From Ignavibacteria bacterium RBG_16_34_14 (GTDB taxonomy: Bacteria; Bacteroidota; Ignavibacteria; Ignavibacteriales; Ignavibacteriaceae), in NCBI GenBank assembly GCA_001802865.1, contig MHAF01000021.1, positions 1 through 57,137 of the forward strand: 57,137 bases of DNA, in the 5' to 3' direction. The translations under genes were made by a program, and so were the position numbers. The number at the start of each line of letters is the position of its first letter. The stretch's first letter is position 1. The notes under the pieces are model-generated. The model saw only the letters and a list, made by a program, of their open reading frames with translations, made no database searches and had not been told where the DNA came from. This document shows, piece by piece, positions 19,107 through 30,530 of this stretch.

Positions 19107-20498
19107 ATGCTTAATGCCCATTCTTCGAATAAACAAATTTATTCCGAACCAACTATTATCTGGAAAGAATGCTTAAAAGTTATAAAAGGTAACGTAACTT
19201 TAATGACATATAACACTTGGTTCTTGCCTATAAAGCCGCTGGAACTAAATGGCAATACTTTAAAGGTGCAGCTTCCCAGTCAATTTTTTTGGGAATGGAT
19301 TGATGAACATTTTAATACTTTAATTTCAAAAACAATTCATGATGTACTTGGTTCCGATTCAAAGCTTGCTTATATAATTAATGAAGAGAGTGATTCGGGA
19401 TCACATTTTATTTCTAAATCCTCACCTATAAATAAAGTTACAGAAAAGACCAAACAAAAAAATTTTGAGTCTCACTTAAACCTCAGATATACCTTTGAAA
19501 ATTTTATTAAAGGAGAGGGGAATCAACTTGCAAGAGCCGCTGCTTTGGCTATTAGTGATAATCCTGGTGGGACCTCATTCAATCCCCTTTTTATTTATGG
19601 TGGAGTGGGATTAGGAAAAACTCATCTTATTCAGGCCGCCGGAAATAAAATTCTTGAAATTAATCCCGATAAAAAAGTAATCTATCTTTCATCCGATACT
19701 TTTACTGTTGATTTCGTTGAATCAATTCAGTCCAATAAAATAAATGAGTTTTCAAACTTCTACCGTGGAATGGATGTTTTAATAATTGATGATATCCAAT
19801 TTCTTATTGGAAAAGAAAAAACACAAGATCTTTTCTTCCATATTTTTAATACTCTTCACCAAGCAGGAAAACAAATTATTTTATCAAGCGATAAGCCGCC
19901 CAAAGAATTAAAGGGTTTGGATGACCGCTTAACTTCCCGCTTTCAATGGGGATTGTCAGCAGATATTCAACCGCCCGAACTCGAAACAAGAATTGCCATA
20001 CTTAAAAGAAAAGCAAATGATTATGGGATGAATATTTCATCCGAAATTCTTGAGTATATTGCCAGTAATATAACAAATAATATCAGGGAGCTTGAAGGAT
20101 GCCTTATAAAATTGCTTGCAAATGCTTCACTCAATTCGGTAGCAATTGATTTTGAACTGGCAAAAAAAATAGTAAGGGAAATTGCAACAGATAGAAAAGT
20201 TAGTGTAACCGTTGAAAATATTACAAAAATTGTCTGTTCTTACTTAAATATAGCCGAAAATAAAATTAGAGATAAAACACGTAAGAAAGAGGTTGTTCTT
20301 GCAAGACAGCTTGCAATGTACCTTTCAAAAGAATTAACTAAATCTTCTCTTAAATCTATCGGTTTGCAGTTTGGAGGAAGAGATCATTCTACGGTTATAC
20401 ATGCATGCAATTCAATCGAGGAATCTATGGTCAGAGATCCTTCTATGAAAGACCTTGTTAAGACAATAAAAACTCAGATAGAATTAGTCTCTTCATAA
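19107..20498 (+). CDS. dnaA: Chromosomal replication initiator DnaA
   Basis: DnaA binds DnaA boxes at oriC and melts the origin. The 463 residues have domain I (about 15-85, TYNTWFLPIKPLELNGNTLK), the AAA+ domain with Walker A GGVGLGKTHL and Walker B LIIDDIQFL, and the C-terminal DNA-binding domain IV with the signature GLQFGGRDHSTVIHA. The start ATG at 19107 is just downstream of a DnaA box, which suggests self-repression. It is first in the rightward replication gene cluster. Confidence 0.98.
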   Translation: MLNAHSSNKQIYSEPTIIWKECLKVIKGNVTLMTYNTWFLPIKPLELNGNTLKVQLPSQFFWEWIDEHFNTLISKTIHDVLGSDSKLAYIINEESDSGSHFISKSSPINKVTEKTKQKNFESHLNLRYTFENFIKGEGNQLARAAALAISDNPGGTSFNPLFIYGGVGLGKTHLIQAAGNKILEINPDKKVIYLSSDTFTVDFVESIQSNKINEFSNFYRGMDVLIIDDIQFLIGKEKTQDLFFHIFNTLHQAGKQIILSSDKPPKELKGLDDRLTSRFQWGLSADIQPPELETRIAILKRKANDYGMNISSEILEYIASNITNNIRELEGCLIKLLANASLNSVAIDFELAKKIVREIATDRKVSVTVENITKIVCSYLNIAENKIRDKTRKKEVVLARQLAMYLSKELTKSSLKSIGLQFGGRDHSTVIHACNSIEESMVRDPSMKDLVKTIKTQIELVSS

Positions 20499-20891
20499 AA
20501 ATTTAAAAATACTCCCATATATATTTTTTTGGCTCCTTAAATGGAGTTTTTTAATTTTAAATTTGTTTATATATCTTTCTCAACATGTTAATAAAGTGAA
20601 TTTATTGTTTGTTTGTTGAGGTAGTCTTATAATCCCTTATTTATTAACAAATTTTTGTTAATAAGTTTTTAAACTCTGTGCCCGTTTAATCGGGTAAAAT
20701 TTATGAACAAAGATTTCAACATTCTTATAATTATAATAATATTTTTTAAACATGATTTTTAAATTAATTATGTAATGTTGTTATCTTAGTAACGGAAATT
20801 TTATCCATGTTTTATGATTTATACAACTCATATTTCATTGAGATTAGCACTACATTTTAGTATCTTTACACGATCAAAAAGGAGATGTTAA
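20499..20891. other. 393-bp AT-rich spacer between dnaA and dnaN
   Basis: No gene is visible. It contains a weak hairpin with a T-run just after dnaA (CTCC 20533-20536, GGAG 20543-20546, then TTTTTT). There is a perfect 10-bp inverted repeat TTATTAACAA/TTGTTAATAA with a 4-base loop (20641-20664), a CCCG/CGGG hairpin (20681-20694) and one poor DnaA-like site (TTATCCATG, 20811-20819). The dnaN Shine-Dalgarno (AAAAAGGAGATG) lies at its right end. The 10-bp palindrome could be a protein-binding or unwinding element, but this is a guess. Confidence 0.5.
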
Positions 20892-22001
20892 ATGGAATTT
20901 AAAATTAATAGCAAGATGCTAGAAAAGCACCTTTCTAAAATAATTCCAGCTGTGCCATCCCGGACACCCATGCCGGTTCTCGAGAATTTTTTATTTGATT
21001 TAAAGGATGGTTTGTTAACTGTTTCTGCAACGGATTTGGAGATATCATTAAAATCCTCTATTAATGTTCCTTCTGATGAAAATTTAAGAATTGTGGTTCC
21101 GGCAAGACTCCTTTATGATGTAATAAGAAACTTAGGAGATGTTCAAATAACATTTAAAACAGAAGCTAACTCCAAACTTACTCTTTCAACAGAAACAGGG
21201 AAGTATAACTTAAGTTATTCCTCACCCGAAGATTTTCCGGAAATACCTGTAGTAACAAAAGAGAAAGAAATAAATCTTAGCGGAACCGATCTGAAAAAAG
21301 CACTGGATCAAACATCTTTTGCAATGAGCAAAGAAGATATGCGTCCGGCAATGACAGGAACATTGTTTGAACTTTCAGAAGATGGAGTTCGATTTGTAGC
21401 AACCGATGGACATCGCCTTGTAAAGTATGTTAATAAAAATCTAAAATTTAAAAAAGATGAACAGTATATAGTTCCAGAAAGAGCAATATCTGTACTTGCA
21501 AAATTGCTTGGTGAAACAGACGTAAAAATTTATTTAAGCAAAACCCATGCAGCATTTAACTTTGGCGATCTTGAATTTATTTCCAGGTTAATCGGCGAAA
21601 AATATCCGGCATATAACAGCGTTATACCGCTTGAGAATGATAAAATTTTAAAAGTAAAAACGGTGGACCTTCTTTCTACAATAAAAAGAATGCTGCTTTT
21701 TTCTACTGCCAATTCAAAACAAGTTAAGTTTTCTATAAAGGAAGATGAGCTTGAAGTCTCTGCAGAAGATATTGATCATGGTTCCAACGCAAAAGAAAGC
21801 GTATATTGCGAATACAAAGGAGAAACGATGGATATAGGATTTAATACTGCCTATGTAAACGATATTCTTTCTCATATAAATGATGATGAAGCTATTTTTA
21901 AACTGCATTCTCCTACAAAAGCATGTATAATTGAGCCCGGAGAAGTTAGTGAGAACGAAGAACTTATGTTGTTGCTAATGCCGGTACGGTTGAACAATTA
22001 A
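20892..22001 (+). CDS. dnaN: DNA polymerase III beta subunit (sliding clamp)
   Basis: The clamp encircles DNA and tethers polymerase III. The 369-residue sequence has the three-fold repeated clamp fold. It opens with MEFKINSKMLEKHLSKIIPA and VPSRTPMPVLENFLF, shows RPAMTGTLFELSEDGVRFVA and TDGHRL in the middle, and ends LMLLLMPVRLNN, the family's C-terminal pattern. AAGGAGAT precedes the ATG at a good distance. Its stop is followed after 3 bases by recF. Confidence 0.98.
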   Translation: MEFKINSKMLEKHLSKIIPAVPSRTPMPVLENFLFDLKDGLLTVSATDLEISLKSSINVPSDENLRIVVPARLLYDVIRNLGDVQITFKTEANSKLTLSTETGKYNLSYSSPEDFPEIPVVTKEKEINLSGTDLKKALDQTSFAMSKEDMRPAMTGTLFELSEDGVRFVATDGHRLVKYVNKNLKFKKDEQYIVPERAISVLAKLLGETDVKIYLSKTHAAFNFGDLEFISRLIGEKYPAYNSVIPLENDKILKVKTVDLLSTIKRMLLFSTANSKQVKFSIKEDELEVSAEDIDHGSNAKESVYCEYKGETMDIGFNTAYVNDILSHINDDEAIFKLHSPTKACIIEPGEVSENEELMLLLMPVRLNN

Positions 22002-22004
22002 AAA

Positions 22005-23117
22005 ATGATATTGAAATCCATTCAATTAAAAAACTTCAGAAAACATAAAAATATTTCTTTAGACTTTTCAAACAAATTGAATTACATTATCGGAGGGAAT
22101 GGAGAGGGTAAAACAACAATCCTCGAATCAATTTTTTATTTATGTACAACAAGAAGCCATAATTCAAAATCAGATAGCGAAGCTGTTACCTTTAACGAAA
22201 ATGCATTTGAAATTTCTGGAAGTTTCAAAGGAATGACAGAGAATAATTCAAAAGTTTATTACTCCCTAAACCAGAACAGGAAATATTATTTTAAAGATGA
22301 TAAACAAATTGTAAGGGCCTCAGATGTTGTTGGAAAATTCCCTATAGTTTTGCTTTCTCCCGAAGACCATTCAATTACACAAGGTTCCCCGGCAGAAAGA
22401 AGAAAGTTCGTTGATTCAGCAATTTCACAGGTCAACGAAACTTACCTGAGAAACCTTATTGATTATAATAAAATATTAAAACAGAGGTCATCTCTCTTAA
22501 ACCAATTAAGAGAAATAAGAAGCAAAACTCTAATTGAAGAACTGCAAGCCTGGTCCGCGGTTCTTTTACAAACAGGTTCATATTTAATAAGGCAGCGGAA
22601 AAAATTTATTGATGAGTTTAATGAATATGTAACCAGCTCTTATGAGATAATAATGGGTCATGAAGAAAAACCGGTAATAAAATATTCTTTTTTTAATGAT
22701 TATAAGAGAGATGATATAGAAGAAGAATTCAAAAGACAATTGGAAGAAAGAAAAGAAGAAGAAATAACCAGAGGAACTAACCTTGTTGGACCACAAAGAG
22801 ATGATTTTATTTTTAGCATTGATGGGTATAACTTAAAAACTTATGGTTCACAGGGACAGCATAAAACTTTCCAGGTCGTTTTAAGATTTGCAGAATTTTT
22901 CTATTTAAAGGAAATAACGGGAACAGAACCAATATTTCTTCTTGATGATGTATTTGGGGAACTTGATGCACAAAGAGCCGAAAGAATAAGCGATTATTTG
23001 ACAGGAGTTGGGCAGGCATTCATAACAGTAACAGATCTTTCTGATTTTTCTTTCCTGAAAAGGAACAAATCTGATAAAGTTATAAAATTGAATCAGGGGC
23101 AGGTAATGTATGCATAA
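22005..23117 (+). CDS. recF: DNA replication and repair protein RecF
   Basis: RecF is an SMC-like ATPase that helps load RecA at gaps. Walker A is GGNGEGKTTILE near residue 30. The signature region is GPQRDDFIF and YGSQGQHKTFQVVLRFAEF, and Walker B is PIFLLDDVFGELDAQR. The 370-residue length is typical. It lies 3 bases after dnaN and overlaps the DUF721 gene by 8 bases, so the genes are translationally coupled. Confidence 0.96.
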   Translation: MILKSIQLKNFRKHKNISLDFSNKLNYIIGGNGEGKTTILESIFYLCTTRSHNSKSDSEAVTFNENAFEISGSFKGMTENNSKVYYSLNQNRKYYFKDDKQIVRASDVVGKFPIVLLSPEDHSITQGSPAERRKFVDSAISQVNETYLRNLIDYNKILKQRSSLLNQLREIRSKTLIEELQAWSAVLLQTGSYLIRQRKKFIDEFNEYVTSSYEIIMGHEEKPVIKYSFFNDYKRDDIEEEFKRQLEERKEEEITRGTNLVGPQRDDFIFSIDGYNLKTYGSQGQHKTFQVVLRFAEFFYLKEITGTEPIFLLDDVFGELDAQRAERISDYLTGVGQAFITVTDLSDFSFLKRNKSDKVIKLNQGQVMYA

Positions 23118-23397
23118 CAAATTTGTTAGTATTAAAGAAGCTTTAAACACAAATCCGGAACTTTCAAATATCCGTAATATTGTAAAGCAATCGGAAGTGG
23201 TTGAAAAATTCTTTTCTGTTTTTCCCGAAATGGAAAAAGTAGTAACGCCCGTAAGAGTAAACAAAAAAGTTTTAATGTTAAAGGTTGAAAGCTCAGTCTT
23301 AAGAAGCGAATTGAAATTTAACGAATCGTTAATGGTAGAAACGATAAATAAATTTTTTAATGAAGAAAGGGTCAGATCAGTAAGATTTGCATCATAG
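23110..23397 (+). CDS. DUF721 (DciA-like) protein
   Basis: A 95-residue protein matching the DUF721 family: VVEKFFSVFPEMEKVVTPVR, then VNKKVLMLKVESSVLRSELK and FNESLMVETINKFF. In other bacteria the related DciA binds the replicative helicase and helps load it where DnaC is absent. The 8-bp overlap with recF and the position in the dnaA-gyrA cluster agree with a replication role. It contains only the core domain, as is usual in this phylum. The helicase-loader function here is inferred. Confidence 0.8.
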   Translation: MHNKFVSIKEALNTNPELSNIRNIVKQSEVVEKFFSVFPEMEKVVTPVRVNKKVLMLKVESSVLRSELKFNESLMVETINKFFNEERVRSVRFAS

Positions 23398-23407
23398 ACA
23401 ATGATAA

Positions 23408-25384
<1,977 letters not shown>

Positions 25385-25396
25385 TGAAGTAAGTTT

Positions 25397-25594
25397 ATGA
25401 AAAAGCAGAAAACACATATTTTAATGCTGGGAGAAGATGATCCCAAAAGAGAGTTGGAATTTGAAGTTGCATTTCAACTAAGTTTAACGGTTGAGCAGCG
25501 ATACAAGAGGATGAAGAAATTATTCAGCCAAACTATAGATACTATAAAAAAACATGACTATCCAAAAACTCCTGCGATCATTAGTAGAACATAA
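25397..25594 (+). CDS. Small partner protein of a nucleotidyltransferase pair
   Basis: A 65-residue soluble protein starting 13 bases after gyrB. It contains HILMLGEDDPKRELEFEVAF and LSLTVEQRYKRMKKLFSQTI. I recall small proteins of this LGEDDPxREL...LSLxxEQR type encoded directly before DUF6036/AbiEii-like nucleotidyltransferases, but this was not checked. The gene overlaps the next one by 41 bases in another frame, so the two are tightly coupled. An antitoxin-like or adaptor role is only an inference from this arrangement. Confidence 0.65.
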   Translation: MKKQKTHILMLGEDDPKRELEFEVAFQLSLTVEQRYKRMKKLFSQTIDTIKKHDYPKTPAIISRT

Positions 25595-26012
25595 GGTAAT
25601 ATTTGTAGTAATTGGCGCATGGGCATTCCCAGCGTATGGTTATACACGCAATACATACGATATAGACATTTTTTTTAATCCGACAAAAGCAAATGTACAG
25701 CGATTGATAAGAGCTTTAAAAAATGTTGGATATGATGGCCTGGAAGATTTAACAATTGATCAATTGTTAAAACGAAAGACGCTTTTTCGTCAATATGTTT
25801 TGGATACCGATATTCATCCGTTTGTAAAAGGGGTAGAGTTTAAAGGGGTCTGGAAAACAAAAAAAGAAGTGGAAATAGAAAAAGTTAAAGTATTTGTTCC
25901 TTCTTTGGATAATCTTATATCAATGAAAAAAGCTACCGGTCGCACAAAAGATTTAGCGGATTTAGAATACTTAGAAGAAATTAAAAAACAAACCGCAAAG
26001 AAAAAGAAATAA
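25554..26012 (+). CDS. Nucleotidyltransferase-fold protein (DUF6036/AbiEii-like)
   Basis: A 152-residue protein with the minimal nucleotidyltransferase signature FVVIGAWAFPAYGYTRNTYD then IDIFF. The Gly-Gly of the usual GG-x-A motif is Gly-Ala here, while the Asp-x-Asp metal pair (YDIDIF) is intact. The C-terminal segment LDNLISMKKATGRTKDLADL plus EYLEEIKK matches the tail seen in AbiEii-type and DUF6036 proteins. Some members of this fold are toxins that add nucleotides to tRNA or proteins. Its job here is unknown. It sits 6 bases before gyrA. Confidence 0.75.
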   Translation: MTIQKLLRSLVEHKVIFVVIGAWAFPAYGYTRNTYDIDIFFNPTKANVQRLIRALKNVGYDGLEDLTIDQLLKRKTLFRQYVLDTDIHPFVKGVEFKGVWKTKKEVEIEKVKVFVPSLDNLISMKKATGRTKDLADLEYLEEIKKQTAKKKK

Positions 26013-26018
26013 AAGTTT

Positions 26019-28463
26019 ATGGCAACAATTTTCGAAAAGATAGTACCCGTATCGTTAGAAGAGGAGATGAAATCCTCATATATAGACTATTCGATGTCTG
26101 TCATTGTTGCAAGAGCATTGCCTGACGTAAGAGACGGATTGAAACCCGTTCACAGAAGAGTTTTATTCGGAATGCATGAATTGGGAGTTGCATACAATAA
26201 GCCATATAAAAAATCTGCAAGAATAGTCGGAGAGGTTCTTGGTAAGTATCATCCTCACGGAGACACGGCTGTTTATGATACAATGGTAAGAATGGTCCAG
26301 GATTTTTCTTTGCGCTATCCCCTTGTTGATGGGCAGGGAAACTTTGGCTCTGTAGACGGGGATTCGCCCGCAGCAATGCGTTATACTGAAGCCCGTCTCG
26401 CAAGAATAGCTGATGAGATGCTTCGTGACCTTGACAAGAATACGGTTGCCTTCATTCCAAACTTTGACGATTCTTTACAAGAACCCACAGTAATGCCGTC
26501 ATACCTTCCTAACCTGCTAGTGAACGGATCGAGTGGTATTGCAGTTGGAATGGCAACCAATATTCCCCCTCATAATCTGAGTGAAGTTGTTGATGGTCTT
26601 ATAGCATTAATTAAAAATCCCGACATCACAATTGAAAAACTGATGAAGCATGTTATAGCTCCGGATTTTCCTACAGCAGGAATTATTTATGGTTATGAAG
26701 GAGTTAAGGAAGCATTTAAAACAGGAAGAGGAAGATTAATTGTACGTGCCAGAGCAAACACTGAGACATTAAAAAACAACAGGGAAAATATTGTTATTAC
26801 CGAGCTTCCTTACCAGGTAAATAAAGCAAATCTTATTGAAAAGATTGCCGAGTTAGTTCGGGGCGGGAAGATTGATGATATCTCAAACATTAGGGATGAA
26901 TCCGACCGTGACGGTATGCGAGTAGTTATTGAGCTTAAAAGAGATGGCCAGCCGGCTATTGTTTTGAACCAGCTTTTCAAACATACACAGATGCAGACAA
27001 CATTTGGTGTTAATATGCTTGCTCTGGTTCATGGCGCTCCAAAGGTTCTTAATCTTAAAGAGATGATGCAGCACTTCATTACCCACAGGATGGATGTACT
27101 TATAAAGAGAACCAAATTTGATCTTGATGCTGCCGAAAGAAGAGCTCATATTCTTGAGGGTTACATAATTGCTCTTGATAACATTGATGCAGTAATCGAA
27201 ACGATCAAGAAATCTAAAGACGTTGATACTGCAAAAATCAACCTGATGAAAAAATTCAAGCTGTCTGAAATACAGTCAAAAGCAATTCTCGATATGCGTT
27301 TGCAGAGATTAACCGGGCTTGAAAGAAAGAAAATAGAAGATGAATATAAAGAGACAATAAAACTTATAGAAAGATTAAAAGGTATTCTCAAAAGTGAAGA
27401 GCAAAGATACCTAATCATAAAAGATGAACTGCTTGAAATAAAAAAGAAATACGGTGATAAAAGAAGAACAGAAGTAATTTATGATTATACAGAATTCTCT
27501 CTTGAAGATATAATTGCCGAAGAAGATGTTGTTGTTACAATTTCTCACCAGGGGTTTATAAAAAGGTTTCCTGCAAGCGGTTATAAGAAACAGGGACGCG
27601 GCGGAAAAGGCGTAACCGGCGCAGGAACAAAAGACGAAGATTTTATCGAGCATATGTTCATAGCATCTACACACCAGTATATTCTTTTCTTTACAGACAA
27701 AGGAAAATGTTACTGGCTAAAAGTTCACGAAATTCCTGAAGCAGGTCGTGCTGCAAGAGGAAGATCGATAATAAATTTGCTTCAAAAGGAGAAGGAAGAA
27801 AATATAACAGCATTTGTTGCCGTTAAGGAATTTACAGATAACCAGTATCTCGTAATGGCTACTGAGAAAGGTACTATTAAGAAAACAGTTCTCTCTGCTT
27901 ATGGTAACGTTCGTAAAGGTGGAATAAATGCTATTAATCTTAATACAGACGATAGGCTGATTGAAGTTAAGATGACAGATGGGAACAGCGACCTTGTGCT
28001 TGGAACAAGAAATGGCTTTGCCATAAGGTTTAATGAAAAAGACGTTCGCGATATGGGAAGAACAGCAACCGGCGTAAGGGGCGTAAGATTAGGAAAAGGG
28101 GATAGGGTTGTTGGACTTCTTGTAATTAAAAGGAATGACACCATTCTTGTTGTGACTGAAAAAGGCTATGGCAAACGTTCCGACATAAATGATTACCGTA
28201 TTACACACCGAGGCGGCAAAGGAGTTATCACAGTTAAGACAACAGATAAAGTCGGCAAGATGATTGCCTTGATGGAAGTTGTTGATGGCGATGAACTTGT
28301 TATTATTACAACTCACGGAATGGTGATAAGGCAGAGCGTTAGGGACCTTCGTGTAATGGGAAGAAACACGCAGGGTGTGAGAGTAATAAGACTTAAAGAC
28401 GATGACAGCATTGCAGATATTGCAAAGGTATTGCCTGAAGAAGAAGAGGGTGAAGAAGATTAA
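26019..28463 (+). CDS. gyrA: DNA gyrase subunit A
   Basis: The cleavage subunit of gyrase. The active-site tyrosine is Tyr122 in [10 protein letters not shown]. The quinolone-region residues are [20 protein letters not shown]. The GyrA box QGRGGKG ([14 protein letters not shown]) is present, which separates it from ParC. The six-bladed C-terminal domain ends in the acidic tail EEEEGEED. The 814-residue length is normal. It is the last gene of the rightward cluster, and a convergent gene follows. Confidence 0.98.
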   Translation: MATIFEKIVPVSLEEEMKSSYIDYSMSVIVARALPDVRDGLKPVHRRVLFGMHELGVAYNKPYKKSARIVGEVLGKYHPHGDTAVYDTMVRMVQDFSLRYPLVDGQGNFGSVDGDSPAAMRYTEARLARIADEMLRDLDKNTVAFIPNFDDSLQEPTVMPSYLPNLLVNGSSGIAVGMATNIPPHNLSEVVDGLIALIKNPDITIEKLMKHVIAPDFPTAGIIYGYEGVKEAFKTGRGRLIVRARANTETLKNNRENIVITELPYQVNKANLIEKIAELVRGGKIDDISNIRDESDRDGMRVVIELKRDGQPAIVLNQLFKHTQMQTTFGVNMLALVHGAPKVLNLKEMMQHFITHRMDVLIKRTKFDLDAAERRAHILEGYIIALDNIDAVIETIKKSKDVDTAKINLMKKFKLSEIQSKAILDMRLQRLTGLERKKIEDEYKETIKLIERLKGILKSEEQRYLIIKDELLEIKKKYGDKRRTEVIYDYTEFSLEDIIAEEDVVVTISHQGFIKRFPASGYKKQGRGGKGVTGAGTKDEDFIEHMFIASTHQYILFFTDKGKCYWLKVHEIPEAGRAARGRSIINLLQKEKEENITAFVAVKEFTDNQYLVMATEKGTIKKTVLSAYGNVRKGGINAINLNTDDRLIEVKMTDGNSDLVLGTRNGFAIRFNEKDVRDMGRTATGVRGVRLGKGDRVVGLLVIKRNDTILVVTEKGYGKRSDINDYRITHRGGKGVITVKTTDKVGKMIALMEVVDGDELVIITTHGMVIRQSVRDLRVMGRNTQGVRVIRLKDDDSIADIAKVLPEEEEGEED

Positions 28464-28642
28464 CCATTAAAAATTTTAAAGCAACAGCGCAGAATGAACC
28501 GAATGGGATCTGGTAGACCGCTTAGGAAGACTAAAAAAATAAATTTACACATTAATGTATTCGTGCCACATAAGGAGAGTCAACAATTGAATAAAATTAG
28601 TTTTCGGCTGCAAACCGTCGTAGGTTGTTATGAGTTAGAAAC

Positions 28643-29422
28643 TTATTTTATCAACAAAACCGAGGATATTGTCTGGTCATGTTTTGCAAATACTTTGTTT
28701 GCGGCAGGGTATTTTTTCAGTAGAATTGGGTCTGTTCGTTCATAAAACGCCTCTCGTACACCATCCGAAGTTCTACAAATTATTTTGGTGCCTTTTATTG
28801 ACTCATTCCATGCCCTGTACAATATTTTATCTTTAGGTTTGGCTAAGAGTGCAATTACAATTACAGAATATTTATTTTCATCTATGCCTTCTCCTTTTTT
28901 ATTGTAAATTTTGATTTTATTGGGAAGGGACATCTTTTTTATTACTCTTTCAGACACGTTCGCGAATATTTTATTTTTATCATAACAGTCTACAGAGCAT
29001 TTGGTAAACATACTTAAGAGAATAGCCGTTATTGGAAGTGGTCCACTACCTATAAAAAGCACACAATCTTTGTCTGAAATTTTTGCCAGATTCTTTTCGT
29101 TTGTTATTAGTTTAACAAATCTGTTATATAATGAATAATCTCTAAGCTCTTTTCTGCCATTTAGAAAATCATGTACAAATTCTTCTTCTAAGTGCGTTTC
29201 AAACAATTCATAGAAATGTTGTAATGGAGGAAACACCCGCCTAACCTTTTCATAACTTAGTATGGTTTTCTCTTCTCTTGCAGTTAGTTCCTCTTTCAAA
29301 ATTAGTGCTTCTAATTCGAGTATTTTTGATTTAATGAGCTTATTATCTGCGAGGCTTTTTGTCAGACAACTACAAATTTCAAACATCCCCCGCATTAATT
29401 TATCGGTCTTTGTCGTTTCCAT
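28643..29422 (-). CDS. Nicotianamine synthase-like aminopropyl/aminocarboxypropyl transferase
   Basis: A 259-residue protein without signal peptide. Residues about 115-250 form a SAM-binding Rossmann domain of the nicotianamine synthase family. VLFIGSGPLPITAILLS matches the family's FxGSGPLPLTS signature. VDCYDKNKIFANVSERVIKK fits the acidic strand-2 region. YSVIVIALLAKPKDKILYRA and ICRTSDGVREAFYERTD fit the VFLAALVG...RSAHGxRxFLY block. The N-terminal helical part matches the NAS lid. The family moves the aminocarboxypropyl group of SAM to make nicotianamine or staphylopine-type metallophores. No opine dehydrogenase or exporter is adjacent, so the product is unknown. Confidence 0.78.
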   Translation of the reverse strand: METTKTDKLMRGMFEICSCLTKSLADNKLIKSKILELEALILKEELTAREEKTILSYEKVRRVFPPLQHFYELFETHLEEEFVHDFLNGRKELRDYSLYNRFVKLITNEKNLAKISDKDCVLFIGSGPLPITAILLSMFTKCSVDCYDKNKIFANVSERVIKKMSLPNKIKIYNKKGEGIDENKYSVIVIALLAKPKDKILYRAWNESIKGTKIICRTSDGVREAFYERTDPILLKKYPAANKVFAKHDQTISSVLLIK

Positions 29423-29643
29423 AATATGAATTATAGTTTACCATTAATTAGTCCTTCCGAGAAAATTTTTTTTAATCTCAATTTCACTATAGGCAGCAGG
29501 ATTTTGACTAAGATTCAATCGATCCAAACTGTGAAAAATGGAGAGTGAAAAGTTTTCTTTGAAATACATCTCACTCTTCCTTATTAAGTTAATCCGATTA
29601 AACTAAAAAAAATGATTGTTGCTTAAATTTAATCAGGCAGAAA

Positions 29644-30018
29644 TTATTTTTTCGTCGGTGTTTTTAATTCGATGACTAAAGCATGAATTTCAGTTTTTCC
29701 AATGTTTTCATTATCATGAGTTACTGCTTCATTCCAGCGTACCTCACCCGCTTTGGTGGTCATTTCAGAAGTTTTCCCATTAGATAACGTTGTCTTCGAG
29801 GTTCCGCCATTTAAGACATATAGAATATATTCAGGATGGGAATGCATACCTGTCTTTTCACCAGGTTTAAACTTAAAATCAAGCACCCTAACTTTATCGT
29901 TATCAAAAAGGACTTTGACTTTATCGGGTGCAACTTTAGCAGCATCCTGGGCGTGAACTGTTTTTCCACAAATTAGAAGCGCAATAATAAGAAAAGATAA
30001 CAGGACATTAGCTTTCAT
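29644..30018 (-). CDS. Secreted small cupin protein
   Basis: A 124-residue single-domain cupin with a signal peptide (residues 1-23, ending TVHAQ). The cupin motif 1 is recognisable as FKPGEKTGMHSHPEYILYVL, with two His as likely metal ligands. Motif 2 is weaker (GEVRWNEAVTHDNENIG, with a His). A very strong Shine-Dalgarno (AAGGAGGT) precedes the ATG. The substrate is unknown. It resembles the broken-off cupin at the left end of the window in being secreted and having the same kind of ribosome site. Confidence 0.8.
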   Translation of the reverse strand: MKANVLLSFLIIALLICGKTVHAQDAAKVAPDKVKVLFDNDKVRVLDFKFKPGEKTGMHSHPEYILYVLNGGTSKTTLSNGKTSEMTTKAGEVRWNEAVTHDNENIGKTEIHALVIELKTPTKK

Positions 30019-30217
30019 GGATAACCTCCTTGAATTATGTATGAATGATTTAGTACCTATGGTTTTAAAAATAAATCTAAATTTCTCAGCGTAGTTTTCG
30101 AGTTAAAGAGGATAAAAATTCGTCGTTCTGCTATTAATAATATAAATTACTTTTTTAGCAGAGTCAATAATTGAATAAAATAGTGACTCATCAATCACAA
30201 CTATAAGGGCAGGAAGG

Positions 30218-30490
30218 TTAGGGAATTCCGGAAAGCATCTTTGAGATTATTTTTTTTATTCTTCCCCAGAAATAATCAAACTTACCAAAGAGAAAAGCAT
30301 AACCAAGTAAAAGAAGATGATAGGTGGGGAATATTAAAAAGATGTAAACAAGGATATAAACCCAACTCCATTTTTCTAACCCAAAAAAATCTGTAATTAA
30401 AGATGAAACATAAACGGTTGTAAGCCCCGTTAAAGCAAACACAATAATTATTATTATAAGGTCTGCCGTATTTTTTTTAGTTATTTTCAT
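30218..30490 (-). CDS. Small inner-membrane protein (DUF6787-like)
   Basis: A 90-residue protein with two clear membrane helices, IIIIIVFALTGLTTVYVSSL and VYILVYIFLIFPTYHLLLLG. A basic tail follows (FGKFDYFWGRIKKIISKM). The FGxFxYFW ending reminds of the small DUF6787 membrane proteins of Bacteroidota, but this is a weak resemblance. The start ATG lies just after a hairpin plus T-run on the same strand, which may act as a leader attenuator. Function unknown. Confidence 0.6.
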   Translation of the reverse strand: MKITKKNTADLIIIIIVFALTGLTTVYVSSLITDFFGLEKWSWVYILVYIFLIFPTYHLLLLGYAFLFGKFDYFWGRIKKIISKMLSGIP

Positions 30491-30494
30491 TTAA

Positions 30495-30530
30495 TAAAAA
30501 AGCTGTCACAATCTAAAATTATAACAGCTT
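30495..30530 (-). promoter_or_regulatory. Terminator-like hairpin directly upstream of the 90-residue membrane protein
   Basis: On the minus strand AAGCTGT (30530-30524), a 17-base loop and ACAGCTT (30506-30500) form a 7-bp stem, followed by T residues. It ends 5 bases before the ATG at 30490. No minus-strand gene lies upstream before the plus-strand gene at 30714, so it is not an obvious end-of-gene terminator. It could attenuate the downstream gene. The stem is short, so this is tentative. Confidence 0.35.

Noticed and set aside
23110-23397. DUF721 gene as a 3' extension or frameshifted part of recF
   Set aside because: recF already has a full-length, complete family pattern, and the 95 residues match an independent domain with its own start in an 8-base overlap.
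28494-28745. Plus-strand open frame of 83 codons overlapping the nicotianamine-synthase-like gene end
   Set aside because: It has no ribosome site or recognisable motif and covers the 3' end of a well-supported minus-strand gene. It looks like a shadow frame.
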